From the NCBI RefSeq assembly GCF_947087965.1, contig NZ_CAMUES010000001.1, positions 372,001 through 436,000 on the forward strand: DNA of 64,000 nt, written 5' to 3'. The translations under genes and the position numbers were made by a program. The stretch is from an uncultured Mobiluncus sp. Lineage in GTDB: Bacteria > Actinomycetota > Actinomycetes > Actinomycetales > Actinomycetaceae. This document shows positions 45,107 through 54,242 of the stretch, piece after piece (the first letter of the stretch is position 1; the number at the start of each line of letters is the position of its first letter). The notes under the pieces were generated by a model. The model did not search any database. It had not been told where the DNA came from and saw only the letters and a list, made by a program, of their open reading frames with translations.

Positions 45107-46951
45107 GTGGCGGAAACGACAAATCGGAATAGGGAAACTCAGATTCCCATCAAGCGGGCTTTGATTAGCGTGTGGGACAAAACCGGACTGGAAGAACTGG
45201 CACGGACTCTGGTCGAAGCTGGTGTGCAAATCATTTCCACCGGCTCCACCGCAAAAAAGATTGCGGCAGCGGGTCTCCCCGTCACCCCGGTAGAAGACGT
45301 GACGGGCTTTCCCGAATGCCTGGAAGGGCGGGTCAAAACCCTGCACCCGCACATTCATGCCGGTATCCTCGCAGATCGGCGCAAACCTGACCACGTCAAG
45401 CAGCTGCAGGACCTGCAGGTCGAGCCGATAGACCTGGTGGTGTGCAACCTTTACCCCTTCGAGGACACGGTAGCCAGCGGTGCCGACTTTGACGCCTGTG
45501 TGGAACAGATTGACATCGGCGGGCCTTCCATGGTGCGTGCCGCGGCAAAGAACCACCCCTCGGTGGCGGTGGTCACCGCGCCTTTCATGTACCCCCACGT
45601 CATCGAAGCAGTCCAAGCAGGTGGATTTGACCTGCGCGAACGCCGAATCTTGGCATCTCAGGCTTTCGCGCATACCGCTGAATATGACGCTGCCATTGCC
45701 ACCTGGTTTGACGACCAGATTACTCGTTTCGCCATGGAAAGTATCGGCGCGGTGGCGTCGCAAGATGAATCGGATGAGGATTCCGTGATGTCGGAATGGG
45801 TGGAGCTCTCTGGGGATCGAATTGCCACCCTGCGTTACGGGGAAAACCCGCATCAGTCTGCGGCTCTTTACGTTGACCTTGAACAGATTGCGGACATGAT
45901 GGAAGAGAATCCCGACGGGGATTGCAACTGTCCCGCCTGCGCTCATCACCCCGAGTTGGACGATATCGAGGCTTGTGACCGGGCCGGTTCGGACCCCCAG
46001 TCCAAGCCGGCTCCCGGCATCGCCAACGCGATTCAGCTGCATGGCAAAGCAATGTCGTTCAACAACTACACGGACGGGGACGCGGCGATACGCGCAGCTT
46101 ATGACCATGCGGAGCCTTGCGTGGCGATTATCAAACACGCCAACCCCTGCGGCATTGCGGTAGCCGCTGATGTCGCTACCGCACATCGCAAAGCCCACGC
46201 CTGTGACCCGGTCAGTGCCTTCGGCGGTGTTATCGCGGTGAACCGTCCGGTGACGGTGGAGTTGGCGAAACAGATCGCCCCGATATTTACCGAGGTAGTG
46301 CTGGCTCCGTCGTATGAGCCGGGAGCGGTGAAAGCCTTGGCGGCAAAGAAGAACCTGCGCGTGTTGCGCGTCACCCCGCCAGCCCGAGGGGCCCTGGAAG
46401 TGCGCCAGGTCAGCGGGGGATACCTGGCTCAGCAGCGTGATGACGTGGCGGAGCCGGGGGACCGTTCCAGCGGTTGGACCAAGGTGTGCGGTCCTGACGT
46501 TGACGAAGCGACCTTGCACGACCTGGAGTTTGCTTGGCAGACTATCCGCGCCACGAAGTCTAACGCCATTCTCTTGGCACATGACGGGGCGACGGTCGGC
46601 ATCGGCATGGGCCAGGTCAACCGGGTGGATTCCTGCAAACTGGCGGTGGAACGTGCCAACACCCTGGGCGGACGTGAAACCGGAGACGCCGCTGCGAATC
46701 AAAGCGATGTGGCCGGGGGCGCTCGTGCCGAGGATTTGGCGGTGGCGGCTCCACCCGAGCGAGCTCGCGGAGCGGTCGTGGCTTCCGACGCGTTCTTCCC
46801 GTTTGCCGATGGGCCGCAAATCCTCATTAACGCGGGTGTGAAAGCCATCGTGCAGCCCGGCGGTTCTATCCGTGACCAGGAAACCATTGATGTGTGTGAA
46901 AAGGCCGGGGTCACGATGTTCACCACCGGGGTGCGTCACTTCTTCCACTAG
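45107..46951 (+). CDS. purH: Bifunctional AICAR transformylase/IMP cyclohydrolase with a Cys-rich insertion
   Basis: Last two steps of IMP synthesis. The N-terminal MGS-like cyclohydrolase domain (about 15-165: [26 protein letters not shown]) is followed by the AICAR transformylase domain ([28 protein letters not shown]). At 614 residues it is about 90 longer than usual. A clear insertion lies between the conserved [13 protein letters not shown] and [11 protein letters not shown], about residues 258-304, with Cys273, Cys275, Cys278, Cys290 and His280/281 ([10 protein letters not shown]). A second expansion precedes the C-terminus. Start GTG 45107 after GAAGGAAGG. Confidence 0.95.
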   Translation: MAETTNRNRETQIPIKRALISVWDKTGLEELARTLVEAGVQIISTGSTAKKIAAAGLPVTPVEDVTGFPECLEGRVKTLHPHIHAGILADRRKPDHVKQLQDLQVEPIDLVVCNLYPFEDTVASGADFDACVEQIDIGGPSMVRAAAKNHPSVAVVTAPFMYPHVIEAVQAGGFDLRERRILASQAFAHTAEYDAAIATWFDDQITRFAMESIGAVASQDESDEDSVMSEWVELSGDRIATLRYGENPHQSAALYVDLEQIADMMEENPDGDCNCPACAHHPELDDIEACDRAGSDPQSKPAPGIANAIQLHGKAMSFNNYTDGDAAIRAAYDHAEPCVAIIKHANPCGIAVAADVATAHRKAHACDPVSAFGGVIAVNRPVTVELAKQIAPIFTEVVLAPSYEPGAVKALAAKKNLRVLRVTPPARGALEVRQVSGGYLAQQRDDVAEPGDRSSGWTKVCGPDVDEATLHDLEFAWQTIRATKSNAILLAHDGATVGIGMGQVNRVDSCKLAVERANTLGGRETGDAAANQSDVAGGARAEDLAVAAPPERARGAVVASDAFFPFADGPQILINAGVKAIVQPGGSIRDQETIDVCEKAGVTMFTTGVRHFFH

Positions 46952-47043
46952 AATCACTGGCGGGAGCGGTGATTTGGCGATTGCCGGTCTCGCCGTCCCG
47001 TCCGATTACTGTAACCGACCCTGCAAACCGTCGAGGGATTCTT

Positions 47044-47406
47044 TTGAACACCACAAACCCGCCACAAACCCCCGAACCCGCCACGCCGGACTGGCAGGCA
47101 TTGGATTCAGTGACGCCTGACCAGCCCGTCTTGGTGCCTGACTCGGGTCCGCATCCGTTTGATGCCCCCAGCCGTGTCCAAGTGCTGCTGTTGGGGGCTG
47201 CGGTAGTGGTCCTGTCGGTGTTGTCCGTAGTCGGATGGTGGCAAGCGGCGGTTTGGGGCCTGGTTGTGGCACTGCTGGCGCTGGCGGTGTTTCGCCTGAC
47301 TAACCGCCACGCTTGGACCAGGGCGCGGGGAACTATCTTTGATGTGACGGTACTGGTTGCAGCGGCGGCAGGTATTACCCTGGTGATGTTGGTATTGCCG
47401 GAATGA
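47044..47406 (+). CDS. DUF3017 family membrane protein
   Basis: 120-residue protein: a Pro/Thr-rich N-terminus then three membrane helices (about 45-65, 68-84 and 98-118), ending VMLVLPE. DUF3017 proteins follow purH in many actinobacteria and match in size and topology. I use TTG 47044 because GAGGG (47033-47037) stands 6 nt before it; the frame stays open to GTG 46969 but without a ribosome-binding site. An AATCAC/GTGATT hairpin (46952-46974) lies between purH and this gene. Function unknown. Confidence 0.72.
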   Translation: MNTTNPPQTPEPATPDWQALDSVTPDQPVLVPDSGPHPFDAPSRVQVLLLGAAVVVLSVLSVVGWWQAAVWGLVVALLALAVFRLTNRHAWTRARGTIFDVTVLVAAAAGITLVMLVLPE

Positions 47407-47445
47407 ACTGCGAGAACTTGGTAGCGGGAAAATTTAGAAAGTTGG

Positions 47446-47451
47446 TAAGCT
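47446..47451 (+). promoter_or_regulatory. -10 box of a leaderless transcript (acyl-CoA ligase gene)
   Basis: TAAGCT followed by 6 nt and ATG 47458. No Shine-Dalgarno is present before the ATG, so the mRNA probably begins at the start codon. Confidence 0.55.
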
Positions 47452-47457
47452 AACCCT

Positions 47458-49359
47458 ATGGCTGATGAGAGACGTAACAATCGAGATGAGATTACCACGC
47501 GGGCGCAAAATCCTATGGACAAGCCCGGATGGGTGGAAATGGGCGGCGAGCGGTTTTGGCATTGCCCGCGGTTGTTTACTGCCGAGAAGCACCAAACTTT
47601 ACCTTGGACCCTAGCGGATCGGGTGCGTCGTCTGCCCAACGCGAAACTGTTAGACCGCAAGACCGAGCTCGGCGGGTGGCGGTCAATGACGGCTGTGGAG
47701 TTCAATGAGGACGTTCACTCGGTAGCGCGCGGATTGATTGGGATGGGCTTACAGCCCGGGAATCGCTTCTGCATCATGGGTCACACCTCATATGACTGGA
47801 TGCTGCTGGAATACGCGGGATTCTGCGCCGGACTGGTGTTGGTTCCCATTTATGAGACGGATTCTGCGGAACAAATCGCGTGGATTCTAGAGGATTCCGA
47901 CCCCTCTTTGGTGGTGTGCGAAACGAACGCGATGCGTGAGCTGGTTAGCTCGAAACAGGATTGCGGCCGCAGCCTGAAACACGTGTTGTGCCTGGAGGAT
48001 TCCGCGGTAGTCAGAATCAAAAAGGCCGGTATGGACGTTCCCGATTTCCAGGTTGATGAGCGTTCCCGTGCGGTGACCATCGACGACTTGGCCACGATTG
48101 TGTATACGTCCGGGACTTCCGGAAAGCCCAAAGGCGTGGAAATCACGCACGGGAACTGGATGGAACTGCTGGCCAACGGTATGAAGTGGATGCCAGAAAT
48201 TGCTGGGTATCCGTCCTCTCGGCTGCTGGTGTTCCTACCTCTGGCTCACGTTTTGGCTCAATACCTGCAGTTGCTTCAGGTATGGGGGGCGGGCACCCTG
48301 GGTCATGCTCCCAATATCCGCAACCTCATTACTGACCTGCAGGAATTCGCCCCGTCCTACGTGATGGTGGTGCCGCGGGTATTGGAAAAGATATACAACA
48401 CGGCTCAGGTTCAAGCCCGAGCGCACCGGATTTCCCGGATTTTGTTCTCTCGGTCGGTAAAGGTCGCCGAAGCGTATTCACGGGCTTTGGATACCGCAGA
48501 AGGTCCCAGCCGGCGGCTGCGGACGAAACGCTTGGTGTATTCCCAGTTGGTATATCGCCGAATTTTGTCGCTGTTTGGGCCGAATTTGAAGTTTGTGATT
48601 TGCGGCGGGGCACCGTTGAGCGAAGAACTCGGGCACTTTTTCCGCGGCATTGGAATGCCGGTGTTGGAGGGCTACGGTTTGACCGAAACCTGTGCGCCGC
48701 TGTGTTTCAACAACATTAAGAATTACCGTATCGGTACGGTCGGTCCTGCCGTGGCAGCTACTGATCTTAAGATTTCCCCCACCGGTGAGTTACTGGCAAA
48801 GAGTCCGGCCATATTCCACCGCTACCACAATAATCCGGAACAAACCGAGGCCGCTTTTGAAGATGGCTGGTTTAAGACCGGTGATTTGGCGGCTATTGAC
48901 CAGGAAGGTTTCGTCCGAATTACCGGGCGCGCCAAGGATATTATCGTCACTGCCGGGGGCAAGAACGTGGCGCCTTCCGTGCTGGAGGATCCGCTACGTC
49001 AGTATGCCCTGATTAACGAAGTGTTGGTGGTAGGTGAGGGGATGCCTTTCGTATCTGCCCTGATTACCCTAGATGCAGATATGTTGCCAACCTGGCTAAA
49101 GAACCACGGTATGCCTACGATGGACGCGCTGACCGCCTCCAAGGATCCCCAGGTTCTCCAGGCGATTTCTCGAGCCGTGGAGCGAGTCAACGCCCGTGTG
49201 TCCCGCGCCGAGTCTATCCGCAAGTTTAAGGTCTTGCCGACCGCCTTTACCGTAGAGAACGGTCTGCTGACCCCGTCGATGAAGGTGAAGCGTAAGGAAG
49301 CTGCCGCGGCGTTTGCTGCTGAAATTGAGGAACTTTACGCTGACAAACTGGTGAAGTAA
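47458..49359 (+). CDS. Long-chain fatty-acid-CoA ligase (AMP-binding family)
   Basis: 633-residue adenylating enzyme that activates fatty acids with ATP and CoA. Motifs: TIVYTSGTSGKPKGVEITHGN (P-loop), VLEGYGLTETCAPL (A5), DGWFKTGDLAAID and GRAKDIIVTAGGKNVAP (A8), and the C-terminal lysine region LLTPSMKVKRK. It resembles mycobacterial FadD15-type ligases. No ribosome-binding site is seen; see the -10 box 6 nt upstream. Role: membrane lipid recycling or fatty-acid uptake. Confidence 0.92.
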   Translation: MADERRNNRDEITTRAQNPMDKPGWVEMGGERFWHCPRLFTAEKHQTLPWTLADRVRRLPNAKLLDRKTELGGWRSMTAVEFNEDVHSVARGLIGMGLQPGNRFCIMGHTSYDWMLLEYAGFCAGLVLVPIYETDSAEQIAWILEDSDPSLVVCETNAMRELVSSKQDCGRSLKHVLCLEDSAVVRIKKAGMDVPDFQVDERSRAVTIDDLATIVYTSGTSGKPKGVEITHGNWMELLANGMKWMPEIAGYPSSRLLVFLPLAHVLAQYLQLLQVWGAGTLGHAPNIRNLITDLQEFAPSYVMVVPRVLEKIYNTAQVQARAHRISRILFSRSVKVAEAYSRALDTAEGPSRRLRTKRLVYSQLVYRRILSLFGPNLKFVICGGAPLSEELGHFFRGIGMPVLEGYGLTETCAPLCFNNIKNYRIGTVGPAVAATDLKISPTGELLAKSPAIFHRYHNNPEQTEAAFEDGWFKTGDLAAIDQEGFVRITGRAKDIIVTAGGKNVAPSVLEDPLRQYALINEVLVVGEGMPFVSALITLDADMLPTWLKNHGMPTMDALTASKDPQVLQAISRAVERVNARVSRAESIRKFKVLPTAFTVENGLLTPSMKVKRKEAAAAFAAEIEELYADKLVK

Positions 49360-49410
49360 GGCCGCTGAGTCTCCTCGGGAAGACAACCGCAACTCCAGGG
49401 GGAACTTTCC

Positions 49411-49442
49411 TGGAAATTTATCTCGATATCGAGTAAAATTTC
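49411..49442 (+). promoter_or_regulatory. icd promoter with palindromic operator
   Basis: -35-like TGGAAA (49411-49416), 17-bp spacer, -10 TAAAAT (49434-49439). The spacer contains the perfect 12-bp palindrome CTCGATATCGAG (49422-49433), nested in a wider one with arms GAAATTT (49413-49419) and AAATTTC (49436-49442); 26 of 30 positions are symmetric. The core matches the one before sucC at 11 of 12 bases. Confidence 0.7.
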
Positions 49443-49488
49443 GGTGGTGGCGATAAGCCCGGAAAATTGACCTCTACAAGGAGTAAAA

Positions 49489-50706
49489 ATGGCGAAGATC
49501 AAAGTGGAAAATCCGGTTGTCGAACTCGATGGCGATGAGATGACCCGCATTATTTGGCAACAGATTCGCGAAAAACTCATTTTGCCTTACCTGGATGTGG
49601 ACCTGAAGTACTACGACTTGGGTATCGAAAATCGCGACAAGACTGAGGATCAGGTCACTGTCGATTCCGCCAATGCCATTAAGAAGTACGGGGTGGGCGT
49701 GAAGTGCGCGACCATCACCCCTGATGAGGCCCGCGTGGAGGAATTCGGACTGAAGAAAATGTGGAAGTCCCCCAACGGCACTATCCGCAACATTCTGGGC
49801 GGGGTCATTTTCCGCGAACCCATCATTATGCAAAACGTCCCCCGATTGGTGAAGGGCTGGGACAAGCCGATTGTGGTGGCGCGTCATGCGTTCGGCGACC
49901 AGTACAAGGCGACCGACTTTAAGGTTCCCGGCGCCGGCAAGGTCATGTTGAGCTGGGTGCCTGATGATGGTTCCGCCCCGATTGAGCATGAGGTTATTCA
50001 CATGCCTGAAGCGGGCGGTGTCACCATGGGGATGTACAACTTTAACGATTCCATCCGGGATTTCGCCCACGCCTGCTTTAACTACGCTCTGGTCCGGAAG
50101 TATCCGGTGTACCTCTCTACCAAGAACACGATTCTAAAAGCGTACGACGGCCAGTTCAAAGACATTTTCGCCGAAATCTATGAAACCGAATTCAAGGACA
50201 AGTTTGAGGCCGCCGGTTTGCTCTATGAACATCGGTTGATTGACGACATGGTCGCCAGCTCCCTGAAGTGGCACGGCGGCTACCTCTGGGCGTGCAAGAA
50301 CTATGACGGCGACGTCCAGTCCGACACGGTGGCGCAGGGTTTCGGCTCGCTGGGGTTGATGACTTCCGTGCTGATGACCCCGGACGGGCGCACGGTTGAG
50401 GCCGAGGCGGCTCACGGCACGGTGACGCGCCACTACCGGGCTTGGCAGCGTGGGGAAAAGACCTCCACTAACCCGATTGCCTCTATCTATGCCTGGACGC
50501 GCGGGCTGGCGCATCGCGGCAAGCTCGATAACACTCCGGCGGTCATTGAGTTCGCCGAGACCCTCGAGGATGTCATTGTGAAGACTGTCGAGGGCGGTCA
50601 GATGACCAAGGATTTGGCGCTGTTGGTCGGCGGGGACACCCCCTGGTTGACCAGCGATGACTTTATGAATGCGTTGGACGAGAATCTCCAGGCTCGCTTG
50701 GGCTAG
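49489..50706 (+). CDS. icd: NADP-dependent isocitrate dehydrogenase
   Basis: 405-residue homodimeric IDH of the eukaryote-like type (subfamily II). Start ATG 49489 with AAGGAG upstream. Motifs: [13 protein letters not shown], substrate loop [43 protein letters not shown] (in parts, metal ligands Asp) and [23 protein letters not shown] (NADP). It oxidises isocitrate to 2-oxoglutarate. The operator overlapping its promoter is shared with sucC. Confidence 0.97.
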   Translation: MAKIKVENPVVELDGDEMTRIIWQQIREKLILPYLDVDLKYYDLGIENRDKTEDQVTVDSANAIKKYGVGVKCATITPDEARVEEFGLKKMWKSPNGTIRNILGGVIFREPIIMQNVPRLVKGWDKPIVVARHAFGDQYKATDFKVPGAGKVMLSWVPDDGSAPIEHEVIHMPEAGGVTMGMYNFNDSIRDFAHACFNYALVRKYPVYLSTKNTILKAYDGQFKDIFAEIYETEFKDKFEAAGLLYEHRLIDDMVASSLKWHGGYLWACKNYDGDVQSDTVAQGFGSLGLMTSVLMTPDGRTVEAEAAHGTVTRHYRAWQRGEKTSTNPIASIYAWTRGLAHRGKLDNTPAVIEFAETLEDVIVKTVEGGQMTKDLALLVGGDTPWLTSDDFMNALDENLQARLG

Positions 50707-50716
50707 CACTCTTCTG

Positions 50717-50754
50717 GGGGAATTCCGCGGGTCTCCGCGGAATTCCCCATTTTT
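50717..50754 (+). terminator. Intrinsic terminator of icd
   Basis: Perfect 14-bp stem GGGGAATTCCGCGG (50717-50730) / CCGCGGAATTCCCC (50735-50748), loop GTCT, then ATTTTTA. Very strong. Confidence 0.92.
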
Positions 50755-50919
50755 AGGGTGATTTTGCTGCGGCTCGGTGTTGCTCCGGTAGCCCGAAGTC
50801 CTTTGTGGTGGGCACTCCTCCCCATTTCGGGATTTGCCTGGTTCCCCGGTCTGAGGACGGATTTGCAGGTTACTACCCAGGTATGAGGTTACGGGTGCTG
50901 GTGCGGAGCCGCAGTTGCT

Positions 50920-50954
50920 TATGCTTACTAAGCAGATGAAATCACTATGCTTAC
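50920..50954 (+). promoter_or_regulatory. Repeats upstream of the second ABC operon
   Basis: A palindrome TGCTTA-C-TAAGCA (50922-50934) and a second copy of TATGCTTAC (50920-50928 and 50946-50954) lie just upstream of the ribosome-binding site. They look like a regulator binding site. The remaining 165 bp after the icd terminator show no gene. Confidence 0.4.
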
Positions 50955-50982
50955 GCTAAATACCACGACAGGAGGGAATCTA

Positions 50983-52350
50983 TTGTCGTTCGTAGGAAGA
51001 TCCTGGCGTTACGTCGCCCGGAAACGAATCAAAACCATCATCATTTTCGCTATTTTCCTGGCGATGTCTACGGTGCTGATGTCCGCTAACGCGGTGTCTC
51101 GCGCCACTGACGCCACTGCGGCGGAAATCGATGCGAAAACCGGGCAGGGCTTCGTGTTGGGGAACAATCCCCAGTTCAACACCGGCACCCCGCGGGGCGC
51201 GGGGAACGTAAAGCCCGCGGATATTAAAAAGATTGCCGGGATGGACGGGGTAGAGAACTACGTCGCCCGCCAGAACGTCACCGCGGACCTGGTGGATGCG
51301 AAGGCCCAAAAGCTCGACCGTCAAGACTATGACGAAACTAAAGAAGCCCAGTTCGGCAACGCCGTGAACGTGTGGGGAGTCAATGACACCAAGATGGACA
51401 ATAACTTCCGCTCCGGGGCGTTAAAGCTGGTGGCGGGCCGCCACCTGAACGCTCAGGACAAAAACAAATCCATCATCAACGAGGACTTGGCGAAAGCCAA
51501 TAACCTGACTATCGGCAGCAAACTGAAACTCAAGGGCAACCCTTATGACGCCGATAACCAAAACCACTCGACTAATGAAGTCACCACCGAAATCGTCGGA
51601 CTCGTATCTGGGTCGAACGCGGACCGGGCGGTATCACGCAACGAGCTGTTCTCTAACACCGTGTTCACCGACCTGGACACGACCCGGACGCTGTACAACG
51701 TCACACCTGCCACCGAAATCTATCAAGACGCGAATTTCTTTGTGAAAAAGGGCGCCAACTTTGACGACGTGGTGAAAGCCGCCTCTGCCAAAGACATCGA
51801 CTGGCGCAGCTACCAGCTGACCCGTTCCACCCAATATCTCGCCGGTATCACCGGTGCGATTGACGGGATTCGCAGCGTCATGCGCACTACCACAGTCGCT
51901 ACCTTTGTGCTGGCCGGGGCGATTTTGGCGCTGGTGCTTTGCCTGTGGCTCAACGAACGCAAGAAAGAGACGGGAACCCTGCTGTCGATGGGGGTGACGA
52001 AAGCGAGCATTATGGCGCAGTACGGCCTGGAGCTTATCTTTATTGCCATTCCTGCTTTCGTCCTGTCTTACTTTGGGGCGGGAATGTTGGCGCAGGGCAT
52101 GGGTACCTCCGTACTGTCCTCGGTCAATCACCAAGCCGCCCAAGAAATGGCGAAGGCTGGCCAGTTCGGGGCAGATATGGAATCTTCGGCGTCAATGAAA
52201 ACGCTAGAGAAACTCACTGTTGACCTGAGCCTGGCCTCCGCTACCCAGGTTGCGGTTATGGTGCTGGTGCTGATTGCGATTGTCGTGGTCATTGCGTCCC
52301 TGCCGATGCTGCGCAAGAGCCCGCGTGCCCTGTTGGTGGATAACAAATGA
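50983..52350 (+). CDS. FtsX-type ABC transporter permease (first of a pair)
   Basis: 455-residue permease. A first membrane helix (KTIIIFAIFLAMSTVLMS) is followed by a large MacB-type extracytoplasmic domain, then three C-terminal helices with the FtsX motif ERKKETGTLLSMGVTKASI. I place the start at TTG 50983 because AGGAGGG (50970-50976) is exactly 6 nt upstream; the ATG at 50947 has no such site. The operon order (two permeases, then the ATPase) is typical of peptide or bacteriocin-resistance exporters of Firmicutes and actinobacteria. The gene overlaps the next by 4 bp. Confidence 0.88.
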   Translation: MSFVGRSWRYVARKRIKTIIIFAIFLAMSTVLMSANAVSRATDATAAEIDAKTGQGFVLGNNPQFNTGTPRGAGNVKPADIKKIAGMDGVENYVARQNVTADLVDAKAQKLDRQDYDETKEAQFGNAVNVWGVNDTKMDNNFRSGALKLVAGRHLNAQDKNKSIINEDLAKANNLTIGSKLKLKGNPYDADNQNHSTNEVTTEIVGLVSGSNADRAVSRNELFSNTVFTDLDTTRTLYNVTPATEIYQDANFFVKKGANFDDVVKAASAKDIDWRSYQLTRSTQYLAGITGAIDGIRSVMRTTTVATFVLAGAILALVLCLWLNERKKETGTLLSMGVTKASIMAQYGLELIFIAIPAFVLSYFGAGMLAQGMGTSVLSSVNHQAAQEMAKAGQFGADMESSASMKTLEKLTVDLSLASATQVAVMVLVLIAIVVVIASLPMLRKSPRALLVDNK

Positions 52351-53555
52351 ACGGGGTGTGGTCACGATCTTGGCGTTCGGTCGTCCGTCGGCCGCGGCGC
52401 AGCCTGCTGATGGTGGCGATTATCACCTTGGTGTTTACCGCCCTTGTGGCTCAATCCGGGGTGAAATCCACCATGTTGAGTGTGCGTGATGCCATCAGTT
52501 CCAACGTTTTGGCGGGATTCACCGCTACCAGCCAAACCGGTCAGCTCCCCGACCAGACCCGGAAACAACTCGCGGACCTGCCGGGGGTGAAACGCCACGC
52601 TTATGAGGGCGAGGCTGCGGCGAAACCGGAGAACGCGAGCCTGGTCAGTGCCGCTGGCGGGATTCAGTTGGATCCCGAGTTTGGTGGGGATTTGCTGGGA
52701 ATCAAAGGCACCAGCGATTCGTCGCTGAACCCGGAGTTCTTGGGGAAAATCTATACCCTGGAACAGGGCTCTCACATCGGCAAACCTGGTGTTGAGGCAA
52801 TGATTCACCGCGACTTCGCCCAGAAAAATTCCCTGCACCTGGGAGACACCCTGGAACTGCGCCACGAAAACACCGTGGTGCGGCTAAAGATCGGGGGGAT
52901 TTATTCCGGGAAAGCCGAAAACCCTACCGGCATGCCCTCGGGGAACTCGGAAAACCAGGTGTTCACAAACCTTGACGCCCTGCAAAAGCTCGGCGGTCAG
53001 GTCAGCACGGCCCGGTACTTCACCGAACGAGCCGACCAGCTGCCCCAGGTCCTGAAAGCGGCCCAGGCCACGGCCCCGAAGCTGAGCCTGGAAAATAACT
53101 CGGCGCAGTTCGCCGATGTCCTCCAAGCCATTTCCGGGGTCGACCAGATGCTGGGAATGCTGCTGTGGGGATTTTGCCTGGCCGGAGCCCTGGTTTTGGC
53201 CCTGGTGGCGACGTTCTGGGTGCGCTCGCGACTGCCCGAGATTGGTATCTTGCTGTCCCTGGGCAAGACGAAACTGGAGGTCGGGCTGCAGTTCCTCCTG
53301 GAGGCGGTCATGTTCGGGGCCATCGGTGCCGTGCTGGCAGTCATTCTGGGACGGCTGTTGTCAAACAGTTTGGGTCAGCTGGTGCTGGCCAAAGCCGGGA
53401 ATGAGACGTTAGCGGCGTTAGCGCCCGTCAACGGAGTCGCGGGGAATGCGATGTCCCTGGGCCTTGGTTTCCTGGTCATCATCATCGCGCTGGGGCTGGC
53501 GCTGTTCCCCATCATGCGTCAAACCCCGAAAACTATTCTTTCCAAGCTGAGTTAA
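52347..53555 (+). CDS. FtsX-type ABC transporter permease (second of a pair)
   Basis: 402-residue permease with the same topology as its upstream neighbour: N-terminal helix (SLLMVAIITLVFTALVAQSG), extracytoplasmic domain and three helices with RSRLPEIGILLSLGKTKLEV. ATG 52347 overlaps the previous stop (ATGA). The ATPase gene follows 9 bp later. The two permeases presumably form a heterodimer. Confidence 0.88.
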   Translation: MNGVWSRSWRSVVRRPRRSLLMVAIITLVFTALVAQSGVKSTMLSVRDAISSNVLAGFTATSQTGQLPDQTRKQLADLPGVKRHAYEGEAAAKPENASLVSAAGGIQLDPEFGGDLLGIKGTSDSSLNPEFLGKIYTLEQGSHIGKPGVEAMIHRDFAQKNSLHLGDTLELRHENTVVRLKIGGIYSGKAENPTGMPSGNSENQVFTNLDALQKLGGQVSTARYFTERADQLPQVLKAAQATAPKLSLENNSAQFADVLQAISGVDQMLGMLLWGFCLAGALVLALVATFWVRSRLPEIGILLSLGKTKLEVGLQFLLEAVMFGAIGAVLAVILGRLLSNSLGQLVLAKAGNETLAALAPVNGVAGNAMSLGLGFLVIIIALGLALFPIMRQTPKTILSKLS

Positions 53556-53564
53556 GGAGAAAAA

Positions 53565-54197
53565 ATGAGCATTTTACAGTTGGATCAAATCGATTACACC
53601 TACAAAGGGGCGGGGGCAAAAGTTCTGGACAACGTCAACTATGAGTTTGAGAAGGGCAAGTTCTATGCCATTCTGGGAGCCTCCGGGGCCGGCAAATCCA
53701 CCATGTTGAGTTTGTTGGCCGGACTCGATGCCCCTACCGCGGGCACGGTCCGTTTCGACGGGGAGGACATCGCGAAAAAGGGCTATTCGTACCATCGCAA
53801 GCACCAGATTTCCCTGGTGTTTCAGAACTACAACCTCATTGACTACCTGACCCCGCTGGAGAACTTGCGCCTGGTCAACTCGAAAGCCAGCACGGAGATG
53901 TTGGAAAAGTTGGGGTTGGACGCGAAAGAAGCGAAACGTAACGTCCTGCTGCTTTCCGGTGGTCAGCAACAGCGGGTCGCTATCGGGCGTGCCCTAGTGT
54001 CACAAGCGCCGGTCATTTTGGCTGACGAACCGACCGGCAACTTGGACGAGACGACCGCCGCGGGAGTGACGGAAATCCTCCAGAAGGCCGCTCACGAGGA
54101 AGGCAAGTGCGTCATCGTGGTAACCCACTCGAAAGAGCTGGCTCGCAACGCCGACGTGACCTTGCGGCTGCAGCGGCGCAAACTTGTGGAGCTGTAA
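53565..54197 (+). CDS. ABC transporter ATP-binding protein
   Basis: 210-residue MacB/LolD-type ATPase for the two preceding permeases. Walker A GASGAGKST, signature LLSGGQQQRVAIGRALV, Walker B ILADEPTGNLDE, H-loop VVTHSKE. ATG 53565 after AAGGAG. A bidirectional terminator follows. Confidence 0.93.
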   Translation: MSILQLDQIDYTYKGAGAKVLDNVNYEFEKGKFYAILGASGAGKSTMLSLLAGLDAPTAGTVRFDGEDIAKKGYSYHRKHQISLVFQNYNLIDYLTPLENLRLVNSKASTEMLEKLGLDAKEAKRNVLLLSGGQQQRVAIGRALVSQAPVILADEPTGNLDETTAAGVTEILQKAAHEEGKCVIVVTHSKELARNADVTLRLQRRKLVEL

Positions 54198-54239
54198 TAG
54201 TTCTTGCCTCCGGTGAGCGACTCGCCGGGGGCAAAACTA
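54198..54239. terminator. Bidirectional terminator between converging genes
   Basis: 14-bp stem from 54204 to 54234 (TTGCCTCCGGTGAG with CTCGCCGGGGGCAA, two wobble pairs), loop CGA, with further pairing outside (AGTT / ACT). It sits between the ABC ATPase gene and the leftward symporter gene. Confidence 0.75.
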
Positions 54240-54242
54240 TAT

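Noticed and set aside
45065..46957. Open reverse-strand frame of about 630 codons opposite purH
   Set aside because: Exactly antisense to purH, with no ribosome-binding site and no recognisable motif.
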